This document shows, piece after piece, positions 26,471 to 33,126 of a DNA stretch of 33,126 nt. The first letter of the stretch is position 1. Every line of letters begins with the position of its first letter. A program made the position numbers and the translations under genes. Source of the DNA: an uncultured Bacteroidales bacterium (GTDB taxonomy: Bacteria; Bacteroidota; Bacteroidia; Bacteroidales; F082); the NCBI GenBank assembly GCA_905234765.1, contig CAJOIF010000032.1, positions 1 to 33,126 of the forward strand. The letters run 5' to 3'. The notes under the pieces are model-generated. The model saw only the letters and a program-made list of their open reading frames with translations, made no database searches and had not been told where the DNA came from.

Positions 26471-27158
26471 GGGCTTTCAATAGAGCTTTATAGGAATCCA
26501 TGCTTTTGCCGCCATCATTAGGCACATAGAGCACCATGCAATAATCCTCATCCAATTCTCCGACACCAATAATCATCGTAGTGGCGCTGTTGGTCAAAGC
26601 ATTCCTGTAAATGTAGATTCCTTCGCTATACATCACATAATCATACCTTTCCTCAACGAAAGTCTTCAATTCTGAGGAGTAATTATCCGGAAGTACCAGA
26701 GCATATCCACTCACGCGATTATAATCATCAAACATCACCATCAACAAGTCGACAGGAGATGCGTAAGCATAGCCAATGGCGTCATCCTGTGAAACGGCAG
26801 GGGTACCCAATCTGGCGATGACGGCATCCTTGGTTTCACCAAAAGTGATGTTCGGTTCGGTATACAAGTTGCTTTTCGGCATGACGTTTACCGTGAACGA
26901 TTTGCTGTCCCCTTCGGATTGTAATAAGATAGTAGTGCTACCGACAAATTGCGCTGTCACCAGACCCTCACTTGACACCGTCGCATGATACTCATTCTCC
27001 GATGAATAGGTAATTGGATTCACACAGGTGGCAGGAATCTGATAGGTTTCCTGATGATACAACGAAGTGGATTCTTCTGTAAGATTGATGGATTTGTCTT
27101 TCTTGCAACCCATGAATGCAATGGCCATCACTGCAACAAGAACTAATGCTTTTTTCAT
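26460..27158 (-). CDS. Lipoprotein with Ig-like N-terminal region, unknown function
   Basis: A 232-residue lipoprotein with signal peptide ending FMGC (Cys18) then KKDKS. Residues about 35-95 (TYQIPATCVNPITYSSENEYHATVSSEGLVTAQFVGSTTILLQSEG) resemble a bacterial Ig-like group 2 domain, in which EGLVTA and GSTTI are typical. The rest, beginning NITFGETKDAVIARLGTP, resembles SmpA/OmlA-type or other small periplasmic domains but is not assignable. It lies 57 bp after purL on the same strand with an AGAAAGGAAAA site before ATG, and overlaps ybaK. Confidence 0.7.
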   Translation of the reverse strand: MKKALVLVAVMAIAFMGCKKDKSINLTEESTSLYHQETYQIPATCVNPITYSSENEYHATVSSEGLVTAQFVGSTTILLQSEGDSKSFTVNVMPKSNLYTEPNITFGETKDAVIARLGTPAVSQDDAIGYAYASPVDLLMVMFDDYNRVSGYALVLPDNYSSELKTFVEERYDYVMYSEGIYIYRNALTNSATTMIIGVGELDEDYCMVLYVPNDGGKSMDSYKALLKALEI

Positions 27159-27215
27159 AATAGTTTTCCTTTCTTATTTTAATGATTTGAGTTTATTTAG
27201 CGGTTTTCTATACCT

Positions 27216-30200
27216 TTATTTCCTATTCTCCTCCACCCACTTGCGAGCATTAACAAACGCCTCCATCCAAGGACTGACCTCATCATTCTTGCGCTCGTCG
27301 GGATAGAAGGCCCACTGCCAAGGCAAGAAGGCGCGCTCGAGGTGCGGCATCATGGCGAGATGACGACCGTCGTTGGAGCAGACCGCTGCCGTCGACCAGT
27401 CACTACCGTTCGGGTTGCCCGGGTATTCGTCCTGACCGTAACTCATCACAATCTTGTATTTGTCGCGGTAGCAGGGGAAGTAGAAACGGCCCTCACCGTG
27501 AGCAATCCAGACACCGAGACGGCGACCCGACAACGATTTGAGCATCACACTTTCGTTTTGGGCAATCTCCACATTGAGGAAACCTGACTCAAACTTGTGC
27601 GAGTCGTTGTGCATCATCACAGGGTGCTCCTCATGGTCAGGATAAAGCAGGCCGAGTTCCATCATCAGTTGGCAGCCGTTGCAGACACCAAGACTTAAGG
27701 TATCCTCACGGGCATAGAAGTCGTCCAAGGCTTTTTTGGCCTTCTTGTTGTAGAGGAAGGCACCCGCCCAGCCCTTGGCCGAGCCAAGGACATCGGAGTT
27801 GGAGAAACCACCAACGAAGACGATCATGTTCACGTCCTTGAGGTCTTCTCGGCCCGTGGCGAGGTCGGTCATGGTGACATCGCGCACGTCGAAGCCGGCG
27901 AGATAAAGGGCGTAGGCCATCTCTCGGTCGCACTGGCAACCCTTCTCGCGGATGATGGCCGCGTTGATGCCCGAAGGCTTGCGGCGGTGCAGGTCGATGC
28001 CGAGGCTGGCTGCCGTGCCGGTGAAGTTACGCCCGAAGCTGTAGTGCAGGTATTGCTTCTTGTAGTTCATGAATCGCTCCATGGCCTTGCGCGGACCGCT
28101 CTGCTTGCGGTCGAGCAGGTATGACGACTTGAACCAAGTGTCGCGCAGCGCGTCGATGTCAAAGATATAGTTATGCTCACAATGAACGATGTTGATTTGT
28201 CGTTTGGCTTGTGGCTTACCAATGACCTTGAAGCCAATGCCGAGTTCGCGCAACATGCGGTTGGCGATGCCATCGTTGGAGACTTGAATGACCACCGAGG
28301 GCTTCTCGCAGAACAATACGGCCATCAAGTCATCCTTGTCGAAGGCCGACAAGTCGAGGTTCATACCGTAGGTCGTGTTGGCGAAGTTCATCTCCAACAG
28401 CGTAGTAATCAAGCCGCCCGCCGACACGTCGTGACCCGCCAAAACCAAATTGCTCTCAATGAGCTTTTGGACGGCGTTGAAGCATTTCTTGAAATAGTTG
28501 ACGCTCTTCACGTCGGGTGTGGTCTGACCGATGGCCCCGATGCTCTGCGCGAAGCTACTGCCGCCAAGCTCGAAGCCGTCTTTCGAGAAGTCGATGTAAA
28601 GGAGTTCGGTGTTCTCGTCGGCTTTCATCACAGGACGGATGACTTGACGGATATTCGACACTTCGCCAGCAGCAGAAACGATGACCGTTCCGGGAGCGAC
28701 AACCTTCTCACCATTGGGATATTTCTGTGTCATCGACAAAGAATCCTTGCCTGTCGGAACATTAATGCCCAAAGCAACACAGTAGTCGCTCAAGGCTTTG
28801 ACGGCTTCATACAAGCGAGCGGTCTCGCCTTCCTGCTTGGCAGGCCACATCCAGTTGGCGCTCAGCGAGACCCCAGACAGGTTGCCCTCAATGGGTGCCC
28901 AAAGGATATTGTTCAAAGCCTCAGAAACAGAGAGGCGTGAAGCGGCAGCAGGGTCGATGAGGCCCGCGATGGGGGCGTGGCCCAAGGCCGTGGCGATGCC
29001 GCGCTTGCCGTTGTAGTCCAAGGCACTGATGCCGAGGTTGGCCAAAGGCAGCTGCACCTCGCCCACGCATTGCTGCTGCGCCACCCGACCCGTCACGGAG
29101 CGGTCCACCTTGTTGGTAAGCCAGTCCTTGCAGGCCACGGCTTCCATCTGCAGCACGTTGTTGAGGTATTTGTGTATGTCGCGCTTGGTGTAGCTGATCT
29201 TCTTGAAGTGATAGGGTTTGGTCTTGTCGATAAGCACTGTCTTGGGTGCACTACCGAAGAAGTCGGAGATGGCCAAGTCGATGGGAGCCTTGCCTTTCTT
29301 GCGGACGAAACGCAGACGCTCGTCGCCCGTCACCTCGCCCACCTCATAATAAGGGGCACGCTCGCGCTCGGCGGTCTCCTTGATGATGGCCGCATCTTTC
29401 TTGTTGACTAACAACCCCATACGTTCCTGCGACTCGTTACCGATGATCTCCTTGTCGGACAAAGTCGGGTCGCCAACGGGCAGGTTATCGACGTAGACCA
29501 CGCCGCCCGCGTCTTCGATGAGTTCGGAGAGGCAGTTGAGGTGGCCGCCGGCACCGTGGTCGTGGATGCTGCGGATGGGGTTGTGGTCGCTCTCGGCCAT
29601 CGCGCGAATGACGTTGCTCACACGCTTCTGCATCTCGGGGTTGGCGCGCTGTACGGCGTTCAGCTCGATGGCGTTGCTGTATTGGCCCGTATCGACGCTC
29701 GACACGGCACCGCCGCCCATACCGATGCGGTAGTTGTCGCCGCCCAGCACGATGATGACGTCACCCTCCTCGGGTTCCAGCTTCTTGGCATCCTTCACCT
29801 TGGCGAAGCCGATGCCCCCCGCCAGCATAATAACCTTGTCGTAGCCAAGGGTTTCCTTTTCGCTATGCTCAAAGGTCAGCAAACTGCCGTTGATAAGGGG
29901 TTGGCCAAATTTGTTGCCGAAATCGGAGGCGCCGTTGGAGGCCTTGATGAGGATTTCCTCAGGGGTCTGATAGAGCCACTTGCGCGGCTCGATGTCCTTC
30001 TCCCACTCACGGCCTTGCTCCGTGCGGGGATAGGAGGTCATATAGACGGCAGTAAGGCTGCCTTGGCCACCAGCCAGACGGTCGCGGATCTCACCGCCCG
30101 TACCTGTGGCAGCGCCATTGAAAGGCTCCACTGTGGTCGGGAAGTTATGCGTCTCGGCTTTTAGCGAAATCACCGTCTCGATGGGCTTGATTTGGAAGGC

Positions 30201-30893
30201 CGAAGGCTTGTTGGGCTCGGCGGGAGCAAACTGCTCCACCTTGGGGCCGAGGATGAAGGCCACGTTGTCCTTGTAGGCCGACACCAGTCGGTTAGGGTTC
30301 ATCTTCGAGGTTTTCTTGATGAGGGCGAAGAGCGTGTTGGGCATCTGCTTGCCATCGATGATGAAAGTGCCGTTGAAGATCTTGTGGCGGCAGTGTTCGG
30401 AGTTGACCTGCGCAAAGCCATACACCTCACTATCAGTCAGTTTACGCCCAATCTTTGCAGATATGCCTTTCAGATACTCCACCTCATCCGAGCTCATGGC
30501 AAGGCCTTCCTGCTGGTTGTAGGCCTCAATGTCGTCGATGTATTTCAGTGGCTCGGGCTTGCGGTCCACGGAGAACACCTTTTGGTCGAGGTTCTCATAG
30601 CGGTTTTGCAGCATCGGGTCGTAAGGAGCCTTCTTAGAGTCCACTTTTTGGAATTCCTCAATACGGATAATGCCCTTGATACCCATGTTTTGGGTGATCT
30701 CGACGGCATTGGTGCTCCAAGGCGTGATCATCTCACGGCGCGGGCCTACAAAATGGCCTTTCACCGTGTCTTTTTCGATCATTGCGGCGTTACCGAAAAG
30801 CCAAGAAAGCTTGGAAACGGTTTCCTCGGAAAGCGGGGATTTGGAATCAACAGCGATAACCTTTTGATTATCAGATTGAAAAAAGCATATCAT
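27216..30893 (-). CDS. purL: Phosphoribosylformylglycinamidine synthase, single chain
   Basis: A 1225-residue FGAM synthase for step four of purine synthesis (FGAR + glutamine + ATP). An N-terminal PurS-like part covers about 1-150. FGAMS domains follow with QVNSEHCRHK, AETHNFPTTVEPFNGAATGTGGEIRD, GMGGGAVSS and DHGAGGHLNCLSELIEDAGG. The C-terminal glutaminase has the nucleophile in SLGVCNGCQLM (near 1070) and the WIAHGEGRFYFP region. The length fits large proteobacterial-type PurL. A promoter lies at 30926-30933, and a perfect 16-bp palindrome sits between it and the ATG, possibly an operator. Confidence 0.97.
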   Translation of the reverse strand: MICFFQSDNQKVIAVDSKSPLSEETVSKLSWLFGNAAMIEKDTVKGHFVGPRREMITPWSTNAVEITQNMGIKGIIRIEEFQKVDSKKAPYDPMLQNRYENLDQKVFSVDRKPEPLKYIDDIEAYNQQEGLAMSSDEVEYLKGISAKIGRKLTDSEVYGFAQVNSEHCRHKIFNGTFIIDGKQMPNTLFALIKKTSKMNPNRLVSAYKDNVAFILGPKVEQFAPAEPNKPSAFQIKPIETVISLKAETHNFPTTVEPFNGAATGTGGEIRDRLAGGQGSLTAVYMTSYPRTEQGREWEKDIEPRKWLYQTPEEILIKASNGASDFGNKFGQPLINGSLLTFEHSEKETLGYDKVIMLAGGIGFAKVKDAKKLEPEEGDVIIVLGGDNYRIGMGGGAVSSVDTGQYSNAIELNAVQRANPEMQKRVSNVIRAMAESDHNPIRSIHDHGAGGHLNCLSELIEDAGGVVYVDNLPVGDPTLSDKEIIGNESQERMGLLVNKKDAAIIKETAERERAPYYEVGEVTGDERLRFVRKKGKAPIDLAISDFFGSAPKTVLIDKTKPYHFKKISYTKRDIHKYLNNVLQMEAVACKDWLTNKVDRSVTGRVAQQQCVGEVQLPLANLGISALDYNGKRGIATALGHAPIAGLIDPAAASRLSVSEALNNILWAPIEGNLSGVSLSANWMWPAKQEGETARLYEAVKALSDYCVALGINVPTGKDSLSMTQKYPNGEKVVAPGTVIVSAAGEVSNIRQVIRPVMKADENTELLYIDFSKDGFELGGSSFAQSIGAIGQTTPDVKSVNYFKKCFNAVQKLIESNLVLAGHDVSAGGLITTLLEMNFANTTYGMNLDLSAFDKDDLMAVLFCEKPSVVIQVSNDGIANRMLRELGIGFKVIGKPQAKRQINIVHCEHNYIFDIDALRDTWFKSSYLLDRKQSGPRKAMERFMNYKKQYLHYSFGRNFTGTAASLGIDLHRRKPSGINAAIIREKGCQCDREMAYALYLAGFDVRDVTMTDLATGREDLKDVNMIVFVGGFSNSDVLGSAKGWAGAFLYNKKAKKALDDFYAREDTLSLGVCNGCQLMMELGLLYPDHEEHPVMMHNDSHKFESGFLNVEIAQNESVMLKSLSGRRLGVWIAHGEGRFYFPCYRDKYKIVMSYGQDEYPGNPNGSDWSTAAVCSNDGRHLAMMPHLERAFLPWQWAFYPDERKNDEVSPWMEAFVNARKWVEENRK

Positions 30894-30902
30894 AAGCGCA
30901 AG

Positions 30903-30918
30903 GTTTTATGCATAAAAC
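30903..30918. promoter_or_regulatory. Perfect 16-bp palindrome at the predicted purL transcription start
   Basis: GTTTTATGCATAAAAC is a perfect dyad lying between the -7 element and the purL ATG, covering about +2 to +17. It does not resemble the E. coli PurR site. Operator function is inferred. Confidence 0.5.
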
Positions 30919-30925
30919 GATGCCG

Positions 30926-30933
30926 CAAAGGTA
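30926..30933 (-). promoter_or_regulatory. -7 element of purL
   Basis: Minus-strand TACCTTTG followed by CGGC matches TAnnTTTG perfectly. No clear TTTG is seen at the expected upstream distance. The leader would be about 27 nt. Confidence 0.6.
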
Positions 30934-31221
30934 TGATTTTTATTGGAAAGATTTTTGAATTGATGCTGATTATTTTATTTGATTAAACTTTCACAACAGA
31001 GTTTTAGAATCCATAGGAAAACTGCGAAATTATTTCCCCGAAAAACTCAAAAATCGAGGAAAAATTTCCGCGATTTTAAAATTCACCGCGAAGTTTATTA
31101 TGAAATCTGCTATGAATCAACAATTTAACAGCAACTTTCTTCTGGCCGTCAGTATAAAAACAAAAATTCCGAACACAAAAACTGCATTCGGAATTGCTTT
31201 GTCAGAAACAAGTCAAACTTC
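30934..31221. other. Gene-free region between purL and the LRR gene
   Basis: Together with the purL leader this makes a gene-free gap of 328 bp. It is A/T-rich. GCGAAATTATTTCC (from 31024) and GGAAAAATTTCCGC (ending near 31072) form an imperfect inverted repeat of about 12 pairs. The 3' part holds the terminator of the LRR gene. No gene or RNA family was recognised. Confidence 0.5.
31156..31197 (-). terminator. Intrinsic terminator of the LRR gene
   Basis: AATTCCGAA (31165-31173) and TTCGGAATT (31187-31195) form a 9-bp stem. On the minus strand TTTGTTTTT follows. It lies 25 bp past the stop. Confidence 0.85.
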
Positions 31222-32031
31222 TTACTTCACTAAAACCTTTTTCACTTCATTGCCACCTTTCACAAAGTAAAAACCACTTGAAAGACCTTCCAAACTGATG
31301 GTTTCTTCCCTCTTCACGAACAAGGTTCTCACAACGCGACCCATCTCATCGATAATGGTCACGGGGCCTTCGGCTTCGATGGTGAGGGTCTCGGCAGCGG
31401 GATTGGGGTAAACGTTCATCATGGCTGTTTCGGCTTCTCCGACACCCACATGGCCGCAGTCGTCATAAAGCAAAATACCTTGCCATTCCTCGGCGGCTTC
31501 GAAGGCTTCTATGCAGTCGCAGGGCACCACGATATGCACATGGTCGTTGATGTCAGCGAAAGCATCATCCCAAAGGAAGAAAGGCTCGGTGTCGTGAATG
31601 AAGATGTAATCGAGTTCATAACAAAAACTGAAGGCATTCGAGTTGATTTGTTGCATACCCGCAGGAAGCTCAATGTATTCCAAACGATGGCAGTCGGCAA
31701 ACGAATGATAACCGATGTTCACGATAGTGCTGGGCAATGTGACGCTGGTAAGGTCGATGCAACCATAGAAAGCCTCGCTGCCGATGTAGCGAACTCTGTA
31801 GCTCTCTCCGTTGATGGTTTCTGTTTCGGGAATGACCACATCACCCGAGTAAGTGTTTTGGTAGTCGTCGTTGACGACAATCAGGTAGGTTTCGCCGCAA
31901 CCACCACCAGGAAGCTGTTGCGTGACTTTGCGATAATAGATGCCATTGACGAAGTAATCCCAGGCAAATGCATCTTGGCAAATCATCATAAGTGCCAAAG
32001 TCAAAACTGAAAAGATAAATGTACGTTTCAT
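31222..32031 (-). CDS. Secreted BspA-like leucine-rich repeat protein with T9SS sorting domain
   Basis: A 269-residue secreted protein. The signal peptide covers residues 1-23 (cleavage near AFA). Residues about 85-150 carry LRR_5/BspA-like repeats: VRYIGSEAFYGCIDLTSVTLPSTIVNIGYHSFADCHRLEYIELPAGMQQINSNAFSFC. The C-terminal 65 residues form a type A T9SS domain (MNVYPNPAAETLTIEAEGPVTIIDEMGRVV...SGFYFVKGGNEVKKVLVK). A surface or secreted binding role is likely. A strong terminator follows. Upstream, only a weak -7 match (TGTTTTTTG near 32115) was seen. Confidence 0.88.
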   Translation of the reverse strand: MKRTFIFSVLTLALMMICQDAFAWDYFVNGIYYRKVTQQLPGGGCGETYLIVVNDDYQNTYSGDVVIPETETINGESYRVRYIGSEAFYGCIDLTSVTLPSTIVNIGYHSFADCHRLEYIELPAGMQQINSNAFSFCYELDYIFIHDTEPFFLWDDAFADINDHVHIVVPCDCIEAFEAAEEWQGILLYDDCGHVGVGEAETAMMNVYPNPAAETLTIEAEGPVTIIDEMGRVVRTLFVKREETISLEGLSSGFYFVKGGNEVKKVLVK

Positions 32032-32188
32032 ACTTGTAATTGTTTGTAAATTATTGAATATTAAGCTATAACTTTACACGATAATAGAATATGGTATTTC
32101 ACATTATTATTTAGGTGCAAAAAACAGGAAATCATAACAAGACAATGTCATTTTTTGTAAAAAGACAAAGTCGCGTTATTTTTCAGAT

Positions 32189-32196
32189 TACTTTTG
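32189..32196 (+). promoter_or_regulatory. -7 element of the ECF sigma gene
   Basis: TACTTTTG followed by CACCC matches the primary-sigma TAnnTTTG. The upstream half is unclear. It leaves a leader of about 25 nt. Confidence 0.5.
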
Positions 32197-32227
32197 CACC
32201 CAATTCACCAAAAGACACACAGAAAGA

Positions 32228-32770
32228 ATGGAGTCTTCCGAGTTACACGGAGCCAACAAAAGCAACATCGAAACCTTTCAGGCCGAATTCAATGCCTTAA
32301 TACTTCGTCATAAGGCCATGATTTGGCATATCTGCTCCGACTATAACCTCGGAAAAGCCTGGAAGACAGAAGACTGCGTTCAGGAAGTGTTGGTTAGCCT
32401 ATGGCGTAGCTTTGGTGCTTTTGAGGGGCGTAGCTCGGAAAAAACTTGGGTATGGCGCGTGGCGACGAACACCATGCTGATGCTGCGACGCAAAGACGTC
32501 AGAAGTCCGCAAACGGAGTCTATCGATGCAGTCAGTATGAGCGATAAAGTCGATGAGCCAAGCAACGAGAGTTACCAACAACTGCAACAACTCATCGACA
32601 CATTGCCCGAAGAAAGTGGCACCATTATCCGCGCTTTTTTAGACGGATTTTCTTACAAGGAAATCGCCGAGATGACGGGGAGTTCAGTGGGGGCCGTGGC
32701 CATGCGCATCGCTCGCACCAAACGGAGACTCAAACAAATGTACGAAAAAGAAAACAACATATTACAATGA
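32228..32770 (+). CDS. ECF-type RNA polymerase sigma factor
   Basis: A 180-residue sigma-70 family ECF factor. Region 2 spans about 20-90: FNALILRHKAMIWHICSDYNLG, then EDCVQEVLVSLWRSF and WVWRVATNTMLMLRRK. Region 4 spans about 115-170: LPEESGTIIRAFLDGFSYKEIAEMTGSSVGAVAMRIARTKRRLKQ, with the helix-turn-helix. The ATG at 32228 follows an AGAAAGA site. The next frame starts within its stop (ATGA) and encodes a single-pass membrane protein, the usual sigma/anti-sigma pairing. Its target genes cannot be read here. Confidence 0.9.
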   Translation: MESSELHGANKSNIETFQAEFNALILRHKAMIWHICSDYNLGKAWKTEDCVQEVLVSLWRSFGAFEGRSSEKTWVWRVATNTMLMLRRKDVRSPQTESIDAVSMSDKVDEPSNESYQQLQQLIDTLPEESGTIIRAFLDGFSYKEIAEMTGSSVGAVAMRIARTKRRLKQMYEKENNILQ

Positions 32771-33126
32771 AAGACAATATAGAAACGATGAACACAAACA
32801 CCCAACGCGACGACTTCAAGGCGCAATGGCAGCGCCGCCAGCAGTGGCAAGAGCAAGCTGAAAAGTCGGCACCCAACGACGAGACCCTTTTGCAATGGGT
32901 CAAAAAGGCCCAACAAATCTCTGCCGTTTCAGGATTGAATGTCATCCCCTTTCCCACCCCTCATCGCAAACGCTGGATTCCTTACGCCGCTGCCGCCAGC
33001 CTCATCATCGGCGTGGCCGCCATCGGCTTGAACCGCCACGCCGAGGTCGATGAGACCATCATCCCCGTGGCACAAGAAGTCGACGTCGACGGCAACACCA
33101 TGTTCTTCCTTTGCAACAACGGATGC
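32767..33126 (+). CDS. Probable anti-sigma factor, N-terminal part
   Basis: The frame is open for 120 codons to the window edge, so the C-terminus is missing. The cytoplasmic part (about 1-66) is Gln- and Arg-rich (AQWQRRQQWQEQAEK) and could bind the sigma factor. One membrane segment, WIPYAAAASLIIGVAAIGL, is at about 69-87, followed by an outside part. The start overlaps the sigma stop by 4 bp, implying coupled translation. The family call rests on context and topology. Confidence 0.65.
   Translation, partial: MKDNIETMNTNTQRDDFKAQWQRRQQWQEQAEKSAPNDETLLQWVKKAQQISAVSGLNVIPFPTPHRKRWIPYAAAASLIIGVAAIGLNRHAEVDETIIPVAQEVDVDGNTMFFLCNNGC

Overview
The window reads as a chromosomal segment of a Bacteroidales-type Bacteroidota, probably a gut or rumen anaerobe. 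This rests on four things. Promoters have the Bacteroidota form (TTTG or TTG, 16-22 bp, then TAnnTTTG) and most start sites lack strong Shine-Dalgarno sequences. Gene families typical of the phylum are present: a mutY-ssb-gldE-gldD run, a DUF4837 lipoprotein next to a LysM transglycosylase, and a single-chain PurL. Two secreted proteins end in type IX secretion (T9SS) type A sorting domains, and a small protein has a PID-CTERM-like tail. A 29-codon Lys/Arg-rich gene follows an HU gene, as in relatives. No tRNA, rRNA, CRISPR array, intact insertion sequence or prophage was seen.

Layout. Positions 1-1133 (minus) hold hflX, cut by the window edge. Positions 1200-1910 hold a candidate structured small RNA (plus), a stand-alone BECR-type nuclease-like gene (minus) that shares its terminator, and four 10-bp tandem units. 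Positions 1934-4303 hold a surface operon with a PID-CTERM-like small protein, a fimbrillin-like lipoprotein and a leader of about 310 nt. Positions 4369-7776 (minus) hold HU, the 29-aa protein, RNase G/E and trpS. Positions 7873-11492 (plus) hold mutY, ssb, gldE and gldD. Positions 11304-16134 (minus) hold a GH78 rhamnosidase whose frame runs antisense into gldD, then an acyltransferase overlapping a DNA alkylation repair gene. After corA (plus, 16249-17166) come a T9SS endonuclease I, an MntP-like protein and tryptophanase (minus, 17173-20289). Two copies of a palindromic repeat then bracket a divergent HsdR_N-like/lipoprotein pair. Next are DUF4837 and the LysM transglycosylase (minus), an AI-2E family permease (plus), and GNAT, YbaK, lipoprotein and purL (minus, 25458-30893). 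Last are a T9SS leucine-rich-repeat protein (minus) and an ECF sigma/anti-sigma pair that leaves the window.

Most genes are housekeeping or envelope genes. The less ordinary material is small-scale. There are at least six kinds of dispersed or tandem repeat, two of them inserted in frame inside protein-coding genes. Several messenger leaders look structured (trpS, tnaA, rng and the surface operon). A perfect 16-bp dyad lies at the predicted purL transcription start, and one gene appears to be transcribed with almost no leader. The best candidate for something undescribed is 1200-1910, where a compact RNA with a closing stem shares a bidirectional terminator with a toxin-like nuclease gene. 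All family assignments come from reading motifs by eye; no database search was run.
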